DNA of 64,000 nt from Streptomyces sp. H27-H1 (lineage in GTDB: Bacteria > Actinomycetota > Actinomycetes > Streptomycetales > Streptomycetaceae): the NCBI RefSeq assembly GCF_026627445.1, contig NZ_JAPNLJ010000034.1:33146-97145 (forward strand), read 5' to 3'. Shown here one piece after another: positions 17,406-25,029 of this stretch. The position numbers and the translations under genes were made by a program. The notes beneath the pieces were generated by a model. It made no database searches, had not been told where the DNA came from, and saw only the letters and a program-made list of their open reading frames with translations. Every line of letters begins with the position of its first letter. Position 1 is the stretch's first letter.

Positions 17406-18740
17406 TCAGGCGCAGTCGATCAGAGCTTTCTCCAGGGCCGCCGCCATCTCGTGGATCTCCTCGTCGGTGATCACCAGTGGCGGGAGCAGCCGGAGTACGG
17501 CGCCGTGCCGGCCGCCGCTCTCCAGCAGCAGCCCGTGGTCCAGGCAGGCGCGTTTGACGCGTTTGGCGCGGGCCCCGTCGGCGGGCAGGGTTCCGAGGTG
17601 GTCGGCCGGGCCCTCGGGGTTGACGATCTCGATGCCCCACATCAGGCCCCGGCCGCGTACCTGGCCGATCTCGGGGTGGCCGGCGGCCAGCCGGCCGAGG
17701 AGGGAGGCGATCAACTTGCCCTTGGCGGCCGCCTTTTCGATGAGCCCCTCGGACTCCGTGACCCGCATGGCGGCGAGTCCGGCGACCAGGGCGATCTGGT
17801 TGCCGCGGAAGGTGCCCGCGTGGGCGCCGGGAGCCCAGGCGTCGTACTTGCCGTGGTAAAGGAGCAGCGACAGGGGGAAGCCGCCGCCGGCCGCCTTGGA
17901 CACCAGTACGGCGTCGGGCTCGATCCCGGACTCCTCGAAGGCCCACATGGTGCCGGTGCGTCCGAAGCCCGCCTGGATCTCGTCCAGGACCAGCGGGATG
18001 TCCAGCCTGGCGGTGATCTCCCGCAGTCCGCGCAGCCAGGCGGCCGGAGCCGGGATGACCCCGCCTTCGCCCTGGACCGCTTCGACGAAGACCGCGGCCG
18101 GTCTGGTGATCCCGCTCTCCGGGTCGGTGAGCAGCCGCTCGATGTAGGTCAGGCCGGCCTGGATGCCCGCCTCGCCGCCGATCCCGAAGGGGCAGCGGTA
18201 GTCGTAGGGGTAGGGGAGGTGGTGGACGTCCGGCATGAGGGAGGGCACGGACTCCTTGGCGCCCAGGTTGCCGGTGAGGGCGAGGGCGCCCGCCGTCATC
18301 CCGTGGTAGGCCCCGTGGAAGGAGATCACCGTCCGGCGGCCGGTGGCGATCTTGAACAGTTTGATGGCGGCCTCGGTGGCGTCGGTGCCCGCCGGTCCGC
18401 AGAACTGCGTCTTGAAGGTGTCCGCCATGGTGCCCGGCAGCCGTGCGTACAGCGCCTGGAGGTACTCGTACTTGGCGGGGGTGGTCAGGTCCAGTGCCTG
18501 CTGAACCTGACCGGAGGCGAGGTACTCCCCCACCTTGTCCAGTACTTCGGGGTGGTTGTGCCCCAGGGCGAGGGTGCCCGCCGCTGCGAGGCAGTCCAGG
18601 TACTCGCGGCCGTGCCCGTCGCGGATCCGCGCGCCGTGGCCTTCGGTGAGGAGCCGGCCGAAAGCGTTGGCGTAGGTCCGGGCGCCCGATTCGCGCGCCT
18701 CGACGAAGGTGTACATCTCGTCCGGCGTGAGGGTGGTCAC
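17406..18740 (-). CDS. Class III aminotransferase (diaminobutyrate/GABA-type)
   Basis: A 444-residue PLP enzyme of aminotransferase class III. Visible are CGPAGTDATEAAIK (residues about 114-127), the DEIQAGFGRTG cofactor motif with Asp253, and the Schiff-base lysine Lys282 in VSKAAGGGFPLS. The sequence is closest in style to L-2,4-diaminobutyrate:2-oxoglutarate transaminases, which aminate the omega carbon of aspartate semialdehyde; ornithine- or GABA-type substrates are also possible. The start GTG at 18740 lies four bases after the HypF stop, with GAGGAAG inside the end of hypF, so the two are cotranscribed. Confidence 0.88.
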   Translation of the reverse strand: MTTLTPDEMYTFVEARESGARTYANAFGRLLTEGHGARIRDGHGREYLDCLAAAGTLALGHNHPEVLDKVGEYLASGQVQQALDLTTPAKYEYLQALYARLPGTMADTFKTQFCGPAGTDATEAAIKLFKIATGRRTVISFHGAYHGMTAGALALTGNLGAKESVPSLMPDVHHLPYPYDYRCPFGIGGEAGIQAGLTYIERLLTDPESGITRPAAVFVEAVQGEGGVIPAPAAWLRGLREITARLDIPLVLDEIQAGFGRTGTMWAFEESGIEPDAVLVSKAAGGGFPLSLLLYHGKYDAWAPGAHAGTFRGNQIALVAGLAAMRVTESEGLIEKAAAKGKLIASLLGRLAAGHPEIGQVRGRGLMWGIEIVNPEGPADHLGTLPADGARAKRVKRACLDHGLLLESGGRHGAVLRLLPPLVITDEEIHEMAAALEKALIDCA

Positions 18741-18744
18741 GTCG

Positions 18745-21120
18745 TCACTTCCTCAGGTGTGAGCGGGCGTCGGCGACCATGACCTGGCCGAGGGCGATTC
18801 CTCCGTCATTGGTCGGGACGAGCCGGTGGACATAGGTGTCGAACCCGTCGGCGGTCAGCCCGGTCAGACAGTTGAGCAGCAGGAACTCGTTGAGGAACAC
18901 GCCTCCGGAAAGGGCGACCTGGTTGACCCCGGTCTCCTCCCGCAGGGCCTTGCAGCGCTCGCGCACCATCTCGACGACGGCCGTGTGGAACCGGCGGCTG
19001 ATCCGGTCCACGGGCAGTCCCGCGGCGATGTCGGCGGCCATGGCCCGGATCACGGGCCGCGGGTCCACCTCGGTCAGCCCGTCCGCCGCGTAGGCACCGA
19101 AGCGGTACGAGGCCTGCGGCTCCTGGGCACTGTCGCGGTCCAGCAGCCCTTCCAGCTCGATCGGGCCCTGGGCCTCGTACTCGGCCTTGGCGCAGACCCC
19201 GGCGAGGGCGGCGGCCCCGTCGAAGAGCCGGCCCATGCTGGAGGTGGGCGGGGAGTTGATCCCGCGGGTGGCCATCGTCGCGAACACCTTGCGACGCTGC
19301 TCGTCGAGGGCGGCGAGGGCGGGGAAGCCCGCCAGGGCCCGTTCCCCGTCCCCGTCGAAGGCGTCCAGGGCGAGCGCGTACCCCGTGCGGATGGGTTCGC
19401 GTACGGCCTGGTCCCCGCCGATCAGCGGCAGCCCGCGCATCCGGCCGACCCGGCGGTAGGCGGCGAAGTCCCCGAGGAGGAACTCCCCGCCCCAGACGGT
19501 GCCGTCCTCGCCGTAGCCGAAGCCGTCGAAGACGACGCCCAGGGTGGTGCCGCTCACGTGGTTCTCCGCCATGCAGGAGGCCATGTGCGCGTGGTGGTGC
19601 TGGACTTCCACGGTGGGAAGCGCCGGGCCGGTGCCGTCGTCGTCCAGGGCGGCCCGGGTGGAGCGGAACTGCGGGTGCATGTCGTGCGCCGTGACCTCCG
19701 GCTTGAGCGCGTACAGCTGCGCCAGGTGCCGGGCGGTGCGGTGGTGCGCGGCGAAGGTCTCGTCGTTCTTGAGGTCGCCGATGTGCTGGCTGAGGAAGAC
19801 CTGCGAGCCGTTGGTGAGGGCGACGGTCGTCTTCAGTTCGGCGCCGAGGGCGACCACGGGGGCCACCTCGCGGCCCACGTCCACCGGGTAGGGGGCGTAG
19901 CCGCGGGCCCGGCGGATGAACTGGAGCAGCGGCGCGTCCAGGTCGGGGTGGTCGGAGAGGCGGACCACCGAGTCGTCGACGCGGATCTCGATGTCGCGGT
20001 CGTGGTAGAGGATCACGTCCGCGATCTCGAAGAGCTGCTCCAGGGCCTCTTCGTTGCGGTAGGCGATGGGGTAGCCGGAGATGTTGCCGCTGGTGGCGAC
20101 GAGGGCTTCGAGGCCGGGCTCGTCCAGCAGCAGGTGGTGGTGGGGTGCCGAGGGCAGCATGATCCCCAGGTTGGGGTTGCGCGGCGCCACGGACTCCGGG
20201 AGGGAACCCGCGCGCTTGCGCGCCAGCAGGATGGGCCGGGCCGGCGAGCGAAGGACGTCGATCTCCGCTTCGGAGAGCTCCACCAGCTGCTGCGCCGTGG
20301 TGAGGTCGCGGACCATCACCGCGAACGGCTTGGAGTCGCGGCGCTTGCGGCTGCGCAGCAGGGCCACGGCCTCCGCGTTCGTCGCGTCCACCACGAGGTG
20401 GAAGCCGCCGACGCTCTTGACGGCCGCGATCCCGCCGTCGGCCAGCACCCGGGCGGCCCGCAGGAGGGCCTCGTCCCCTGCGGCCGCGTTGCCCTCGCGG
20501 TCCTGGAGCAGCAGCTGGGGGCCGCACTCCGGGCACGCGTTGGGCTGCGCGTGGTAGCGCCGGTCCATCGGGTCCTCGTACTCGTCCTTGCAGTGCGCAC
20601 ACATGGTGAAGGTGGCCATGGTGGTCATCGGACGGTCGTAGGGCAGGTCCTGGATGATGGAGTACCTGGGCCCGCAGTTGGTGCAGTTGATGAAGGGGTA
20701 GCGGTGCCGGCGGTCCTTCGGGTCGCGAAGTTCCGCCTGGCAGTCGCCGCATACGTGGGTGTCCGCCGGGAGCAGCGCGGACCTGGCTCCGGTGTGCTCG
20801 CTGTGCACGATGGTGAACGGGCCCGGGGGCACGGTGCCCCGGTCCAGTCCGCGGGTCGGCCGGACCTCGTCCACCCGGGCGAGTTCGGGGGCGCGGCCGC
20901 TGAGGCCTGCCGCGAACTCCTCCAGGGCGGCGACCGGTCCGGACGCCTCCACCAGCACGCCCTCGGGGTCGTTGCGAACCCAGCCGGAGAGGCCGAGTTC
21001 ACGGGCCAGCTTGTAGACGAACGGCCGGTAGCCGACGCCCTGGACCACGCCGGTGACGCGGATGCGCCACTCGTCGATGGTGCTGTCGGGCCGCTCCGTG
21101 ACGGTCTGCTCGGTGCTCAT
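18745..21120 (-). CDS. hypF: HypF-type carbamoyltransferase
   Basis: A full-length 791-residue HypF. Domains in order: acylphosphatase (residues about 18-110, motif GVVQGVGYRPF at 24-34), two zinc-finger pairs (CGDC, CTNCGPRYS, CAHC, CPECGP), the YrdC-like domain (KSVGGFHLVVDATN) and the Kae1-like domain with the metal motif VEVQHHHAHMASC and TNDGGIALGQ near the end. In hydrogenase maturation HypF makes carbamoyl-AMP from carbamoyl phosphate and passes the carbamoyl group to the HypE C-terminal cysteine. All domains look intact. Here it lies between hypE (22-base gap) and an aminotransferase, with no hydrogenase genes in the window, so another use is likely. Confidence 0.95.
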   Translation of the reverse strand: MSTEQTVTERPDSTIDEWRIRVTGVVQGVGYRPFVYKLARELGLSGWVRNDPEGVLVEASGPVAALEEFAAGLSGRAPELARVDEVRPTRGLDRGTVPPGPFTIVHSEHTGARSALLPADTHVCGDCQAELRDPKDRRHRYPFINCTNCGPRYSIIQDLPYDRPMTTMATFTMCAHCKDEYEDPMDRRYHAQPNACPECGPQLLLQDREGNAAAGDEALLRAARVLADGGIAAVKSVGGFHLVVDATNAEAVALLRSRKRRDSKPFAVMVRDLTTAQQLVELSEAEIDVLRSPARPILLARKRAGSLPESVAPRNPNLGIMLPSAPHHHLLLDEPGLEALVATSGNISGYPIAYRNEEALEQLFEIADVILYHDRDIEIRVDDSVVRLSDHPDLDAPLLQFIRRARGYAPYPVDVGREVAPVVALGAELKTTVALTNGSQVFLSQHIGDLKNDETFAAHHRTARHLAQLYALKPEVTAHDMHPQFRSTRAALDDDGTGPALPTVEVQHHHAHMASCMAENHVSGTTLGVVFDGFGYGEDGTVWGGEFLLGDFAAYRRVGRMRGLPLIGGDQAVREPIRTGYALALDAFDGDGERALAGFPALAALDEQRRKVFATMATRGINSPPTSSMGRLFDGAAALAGVCAKAEYEAQGPIELEGLLDRDSAQEPQASYRFGAYAADGLTEVDPRPVIRAMAADIAAGLPVDRISRRFHTAVVEMVRERCKALREETGVNQVALSGGVFLNEFLLLNCLTGLTADGFDTYVHRLVPTNDGGIALGQVMVADARSHLRK

Positions 21121-21142
21121 GGCGGTTTCCTCGGTCCCTTTC

Positions 21143-22168
21143 TCAGCAGAGCCGGGGGAGTTCGGCGCCGAGCAGTTCCTCGAGCTGGGTCTCGCGACCG
21201 TCCTTGTCGCGGAGCAGCACCAGGGCCTCGGTGTCCTCGGAGATCTCGCCGATGGTGACCGCGTGCTTCCCGTAGGGCAGGGAGTGCAGGGCGGCCAGCA
21301 CCTCGGCTTCCGCCTCCGGGGCCACGAAGACGGCGAGGCAGCCCTCGTTGGCGCAGTGCAGCGGGTTGATGCCGAGCATGTCCGCGGCCATCGCGGTCTC
21401 GTGCTGGATGGGCAGGTCGTCCTCGGTGACGCGGATGGTGCGGCCGAGCTTGTGGGCGTACTCGTGGAGCACGGCCGTCAGTCCGCCGCGGGTGACGTCG
21501 CGCATCGAGCGGACGGCGCCGGCCTCGACGTTCGACAGGACCGTGTCGACCAGGCCGTTGAGCGGGGCGCAGTCGCTGTCCACGCGCTGTTCGAAGCCGA
21601 GGCCCTCGCGGATGGAGAGCAGGTGCACCGTGTGGTTGCCGATGGGGCCGCTGAGGATCACCTTGTCGCCGGGGCGTACGTCGGTCATGGTGAGCGGCTC
21701 GCGCTCGAAGACCCCGACGCCGGCGGTGTTCAGGTAGATCTGGTCGGCCTCGCCCTTGCGGACCACCTTGGTGTCCCCGCCGACGATCTGTACGCAGGCC
21801 TCGCGGGCGGTGTCGCGGATCGACTCCAGGACCTGGACCAGCTTGGGTATGGGGAGCCCGGTCTCCAGGATCATGCCGAGGGTGAGGTACTTGGGCCGGG
21901 CACCGGCCACGGCCAGGTCGTTGACGGTGCCGCAGACCGCGATCTTCCCGATGTCCCCGTTGCCGAAGAACGGCGGGTCGATCACGAAGGAGTCGGTGGT
22001 CATCGCGATGCGGTCGCCCTCGATCTTGAGGACCGCGCTGTCCTCCATGATGCCGACGTACACGTCGCCGAGGGTCGCGGCGATCAGCTGGACCAGGTCC
22101 TGGCTCAGTTTCGCGCCGGTTCCGTGGTCGAGGACGATGAATTCGGTGGGATCCACGCTCGTGGTCAT
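21143..22168 (-). CDS. hypE: HypE-type thiocyanate-forming dehydratase
   Basis: A 341-residue HypE of the PurM/ThiL-like ATP-binding superfamily. It has GNGDIGKIAVCGTVNDLAVAGA, VGGDTKVV and MRDVTRGGLTAVLHE, and ends in PRLC, matching the PRIC terminus whose cysteine is carbamoylated and then dehydrated to a thiocyanate. The final Cys341 is present, so it should be able to carry a cyano group. ATG at 22168 has AAAGGA ten bases upstream. It sits directly before hypF and after an isochorismatase-fold gene. No hypA, B, C or D is nearby. The acceptor of the cyano or carbamoyl unit is unknown. Confidence 0.95.
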   Translation of the reverse strand: MTTSVDPTEFIVLDHGTGAKLSQDLVQLIAATLGDVYVGIMEDSAVLKIEGDRIAMTTDSFVIDPPFFGNGDIGKIAVCGTVNDLAVAGARPKYLTLGMILETGLPIPKLVQVLESIRDTAREACVQIVGGDTKVVRKGEADQIYLNTAGVGVFEREPLTMTDVRPGDKVILSGPIGNHTVHLLSIREGLGFEQRVDSDCAPLNGLVDTVLSNVEAGAVRSMRDVTRGGLTAVLHEYAHKLGRTIRVTEDDLPIQHETAMAADMLGINPLHCANEGCLAVFVAPEAEAEVLAALHSLPYGKHAVTIGEISEDTEALVLLRDKDGRETQLEELLGAELPRLC

Positions 22169-22227
22169 GCCGGTTCGTTCCTTTCCGGAGTGGGCCCGGG
22201 ATGGGGCCGTTGTGGGGTGGGGCGTGG

Positions 22228-22812
22228 TCACGGGGTCTTGATGTTCTTGCGCGGCAGGCCGCCCTCGGCGTCGAGGACCTTGATGACCTCGGTGGAGTCG
22301 CTCACCGTGGCGCAGTAGCCCTCCAGCCAGTCCAGGGCGCGCTGCTTGTCGTCCAGGCGGGCCGAGACGACGCAGTCGGACGGGACCCAGATGTTGTAGC
22401 CGCGGAAGAAGGCGTCGGCGGCGGTGGTCTGGACGCATATCTGCGTCTGCATTCCGGTGATCAGCACGGTGTCGACGCCGAGGGCCTGGAGTCGCTCGTG
22501 CAGGTCGGTCTCGTAGAAGCCCGAGTCCTTGCTCTTCTCCATGACGACGTCCTCGGGGGCCAGGAAGGCCTCGATGATGTCGGCGCCGTGGGTGCCGCGC
22601 TGGACCGGGAGGTAGCCGTCGTAGCGCTCGGCGTTCGGGTCGTCCGGGTCGTTGACCAGCTGCAGGTGGAAGATGTGGTGGCCGCGGCTGCGCATCTCGT
22701 CGAGGAAGCCGGTGAAGTGGGCGGTCGCGGCCTCGACGGCGGCGACGCGCTCCGGGTTCTTCTCGACCAGTTCGTACTGCAGGTCGTTGGTCAGGACGGC
22801 GATCTTGGACAT
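22228..22812 (-). CDS. Isochorismatase-fold cysteine hydrolase
   Basis: A 194-residue protein of the isochorismatase-like superfamily. The catalytic aspartate is in VLTNDLQYEL, and the cysteine nucleophile is in LITGMQTQICVQTTAADAFFRGY (cis-peptide region plus Cys), with DCVVSAR after it. Members hydrolyse amides, ureas or ureido groups (nicotinamidase, N-carbamoylsarcosine amidase, biuret and triuret hydrolase) as well as vinyl ethers. In this setting an amide or carbamoyl hydrolase is a reasonable inference. It lies 59 bases upstream of hypE on the same strand. Confidence 0.85.
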   Translation of the reverse strand: MSKIAVLTNDLQYELVEKNPERVAAVEAATAHFTGFLDEMRSRGHHIFHLQLVNDPDDPNAERYDGYLPVQRGTHGADIIEAFLAPEDVVMEKSKDSGFYETDLHERLQALGVDTVLITGMQTQICVQTTAADAFFRGYNIWVPSDCVVSARLDDKQRALDWLEGYCATVSDSTEVIKVLDAEGGLPRKNIKTP

Positions 22813-23064
22813 GGCTGTGCCCTTCGGTGAAGTGGTGTGGTTCCCGAGCCCGGTCGGCGCACGTCGATGTGCGCCCTGGCGGGCGGTGGGTGCCGTGGAG
22901 ACGGCGGATCACGGATTACGGATTGCGCAGAGGTGCGCACCGGCCGGTTCGGCCGCGAAGGGCCGTAGCGCGCGGGCGGATCGGCCCGGGGCGGTCACGG
23001 CGTGCTCGGTGCGGGGGCCGGCGCGGCCTTGTCGGGCGGCGCGGCGGTCAGGAGGGGCGCGGAA

Positions 23065-23114
23065 GGTACGGATACGGGCGCGGGTACGGATACAGGCGCG
23101 GGTGCGGGTGCGCG
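23065..23114. repeat. Imperfect 18-bp tandem repeat
   Basis: About two and a half units of an 18-bp motif (GGTACGGATACGGGCGCG) in the 396-base non-coding stretch between the isochorismatase and GNAT genes. A related motif occurs at 26191-26232. No gene, promoter or terminator was recognised in the rest of 22813-23208 apart from the 16-bp repeats at 23124-23187. Confidence 0.85.
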
Positions 23115-23123
23115 AGTGGTGTG

Positions 23124-23187
23124 TCAGGCGTGGTGCGCGTCAGGCCTGTTGCGCTTCAGGCCTGTTGCGCTTCAGGCGTGGTGCGCG
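23124..23187. repeat. Four 16-bp tandem repeats in ABBA order
   Basis: Exact period of 16 bases: unit A TCAGGCGTGGTGCGCG (23124-23139), unit B TCAGGCCTGTTGCGCT twice (23140-23171), unit A again (23172-23187). They end 21 bases before the GNAT stop codon, in the spacer to the isochorismatase gene. Confidence 0.92.
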
Positions 23188-23208
23188 TGCGGCCTGCCGG
23201 TGCGGAGG

Positions 23209-23790
23209 TCAGCTCGCGACCGCGACGCGGTCCGTCTCGAGCTCGTACAGCCAGGTGCCGGTGGCCTCGAAGTGGGCCGTGATGTCGGCGAGCCGGGCGT
23301 GCATGTAGAAGCCGGTCACGGGCTGGCCGTCGGCGCGGGCGTAGTCGGGCAGCCGGCCGTACTCGCGGAAGCCCAGGCGCTGCCAGAGCGCGGAGGGGCC
23401 GTCGTCGCGGACCTCGAGCGTGATGACGTCGCAGCCCATCTCCCCGACCTTGCGCAGGGCCTCGGCCCAGCCTTCGAGCAGGAACTGCCCGCGGTAGTCG
23501 GTGGCGACGACGCAGCGGCGCATCTCGACGATGTGGCGCCGGGCGGGCAGCGGGGCCCGGGCGAGCGTCACCATGCCGACGATGCGGCCTTCGTCGTTGC
23601 GGACGTGGAGGAGGTCGACGGCGCCCTTGCGCAGGTCGGCCTCGAAGGCCCGCATCAGGGGCAGGCCCTTCTCCAGTCCCACGGGTTCGTAGAAGCCGAG
23701 GGTCATTTCCTTGACCGCGACGGCGTCCATCAGTTCGATCATTTCGCGCATGTCCTGTTCGGACAGCTCGCGAGGCCATGAATAGTGCAT
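23209..23790 (-). CDS. GNAT-family N-acetyltransferase
   Basis: A 193-residue GNAT-fold protein. The acetyl-CoA binding region is RCVVATDYRGQFLLEGWAE, which departs from the canonical Q/RxxGxG/A pattern, and it is followed by VITLEVRDDGPSALWQRLGFREYGRLP, typical of the C-terminal GNAT strand-helix. ATG at 23790 has AAGGA five bases upstream. The acceptor amine is unknown; in the cluster it could cap an amino group that the M20 hydrolase later frees. It lies 160 bases downstream of the diiron-oxygenase-like gene, with no feature recognised in that gap. Confidence 0.85.
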   Translation of the reverse strand: MHYSWPRELSEQDMREMIELMDAVAVKEMTLGFYEPVGLEKGLPLMRAFEADLRKGAVDLLHVRNDEGRIVGMVTLARAPLPARRHIVEMRRCVVATDYRGQFLLEGWAEALRKVGEMGCDVITLEVRDDGPSALWQRLGFREYGRLPDYARADGQPVTGFYMHARLADITAHFEATGTWLYELETDRVAVAS

Positions 23791-23950
23791 CGTCTTCCTT
23801 GGTGAGTAGACGGTGGAGCAGCCGGACCCCGGACATCGCGCGCGCTGCCCCGTGGGGCGGCGCCGCACATCTGGAACGCAATGCCCGGGATCGCCGGACT
23901 GCGGGAGTGTCGGCCTTTCAGGATGTGGCCGGCAGGTGTGGGCCGGTCGG

Positions 23951-24754
23951 TCAGACCGAAGCGGTGGCCCTCGTCTGCAGGTTGGTCTGTACGGCGGCGG
24001 CCGGTGCGGCCTGGGTCAGCAGCGAGGGGTCGGCGCCGGCGCCGAGCACCGTGGCCGCGTAGACCTCGACGAAGTAGGACACGAAGAGTGAGTTGATCTT
24101 GATGAGGTGCCCGACGAAGCGCTCCTCGTCGACCTCGTTGTCGATGATGCGCATGATCAGGTTCCAGACCATGTCGACGTGGTCGTCGTCGTCGTCGAGG
24201 GCCAGGTGGGCGCGGGCGCCCTTGGTGTTGGCGGCCCCGACGTGCTGCTCCATGATGTCCAGCCAGTCGGGCTGCGTCTTGCCTGCGATGTACTCCAGGT
24301 AGAACCCGCTGATCATCGCGGCCAGCGGACCCTCGGTGGCCATCGTGTAGTAGAAGTAGCCGTTGAGCAGCTCGGTGGCGAAGGTCGGACGGATCGCGTA
24401 TATCTCCTCGTCCGTCATGCCGACCTTGTGCAGGTCGCCGGCGAACATGCGGTCGTGGCGGCCCTCTTCCGCGCCGTACAGCCCCCACTCCTTGCAGAGC
24501 TGCGGGTCACGGGTGGCCCAGTAGTTGGCGATGAGCGGGTCGACGGCGCGCTTGAGGCCGATGCGGATCATCGTCTCCACGTTGTGCCGCTTGTACAGTT
24601 CGAGGTCGAACTTCTCCTTGTCGAGCATCCCGTCCGCGCCTGCGCTGCGCTCGTAGAAGTCCCGCTCGAACTTCAGCAGAAGCTCGTCGACGCGCTTGCG
24701 GAACTCAGGACGCTGCAGGTTGGAGTACGTGTTGTACGACTTACTACGAGGCAT
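23951..24754 (-). CDS. Heme-oxygenase-like diiron protein (HDO type)
   Basis: A 267-residue all-helical protein. The candidate metal ligands Glu60, Glu97 and His100 (ExxH in EEGRH), Glu154, Asp188 and His192 (DxxxH) are spaced much as in the UndA-type heme-oxygenase-like diiron oxidases and oxygenases. Enzymes of this superfamily perform N-oxygenation, C-C cleavage, decarboxylation or nitrile formation on small amines and acids; the reaction here is unknown. The five-aspartate run (187-191) around the DxxxH site is unusual. ATG at 24754 lies one base after the stop of a possible 47-codon gene, and the GGGGATGAG ribosome site overlaps that stop, suggesting coupling. It would be the first enzyme gene of the cluster. 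Confidence 0.75.
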   Translation of the reverse strand: MPRSKSYNTYSNLQRPEFRKRVDELLLKFERDFYERSAGADGMLDKEKFDLELYKRHNVETMIRIGLKRAVDPLIANYWATRDPQLCKEWGLYGAEEGRHDRMFAGDLHKVGMTDEEIYAIRPTFATELLNGYFYYTMATEGPLAAMISGFYLEYIAGKTQPDWLDIMEQHVGAANTKGARAHLALDDDDDHVDMVWNLIMRIIDNEVDEERFVGHLIKINSLFVSYFVEVYAATVLGAGADPSLLTQAAPAAAVQTNLQTRATASV

Positions 24755-24755
24755 C

Positions 24756-24899
24756 TCATCCCCAGCCGAGATCGTTGACTACCTGACCCGGACCAGCGGA
24801 AGCCGCGATGTTCGCCGCACCACTCATCGACGGGGCAAGGAAGACGGACACCGCGACAGTTGCCGCAATGGCGAGGAGAAAACTCGCTATACGTGGCAT
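24756..24899 (-). CDS. Possible 47-residue secreted or membrane peptide
   Basis: A short frame starting ATG at 24899 and ending one base before the diiron-protein start. The first ~30 residues look like a signal peptide (MPRIASFLLAIAATVAVSVF, then APSMSGAA); the remainder (about 19 residues) ends in VVNDLGWG. A purine-rich AGGGG lies nine bases upstream of the ATG. No homolog is recognised. Evidence for reality is the ribosome site, the signal-like composition and the tight junction with the next gene; against it is the small size and location in a promoter region. It could be a leader cistron, a small secreted factor or a non-coding stretch. Confidence 0.45.
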   Translation of the reverse strand: MPRIASFLLAIAATVAVSVFLAPSMSGAANIAASAGPGQVVNDLGWG

Positions 24900-25029
24900 G
24901 CTTACCTGCCCCTCAAGATGTCTTGCGGTCCGGATCAGCTTCGGCATCATCCTGTCCGTTCGACGACATCCGGAGCCATCCCTTTCTGGGATCATGTTGC
25001 CGCTGGCGAAAACATGACAGGGGGATGAA

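Noticed and set aside
18745..22168. A [NiFe]-hydrogenase maturation locus
   Set aside because: Only hypE and hypF are present; no structural subunits, hypA-D or endopeptidase occur anywhere in the window.
23002..23781. A 259-codon plus-strand frame across the repeats and GNAT gene
   Set aside because: It is low-complexity in its first part and antisense to the GNAT gene in the rest, without ribosome site or family signature.
17406..23790. An ectoine-type pathway (diaminobutyrate transaminase plus GNAT acetyltransferase)
   Set aside because: No ectoine synthase is present, the two genes are separated by hypE/hypF, and the rest of the cluster does not fit ectoine.
24756..24899. A confident RiPP precursor call for the 47-residue peptide
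   Set aside because: The N-terminus looks like an export signal rather than a RiPP leader, and no typical RiPP enzyme is adjacent; kept only as a possible small gene.
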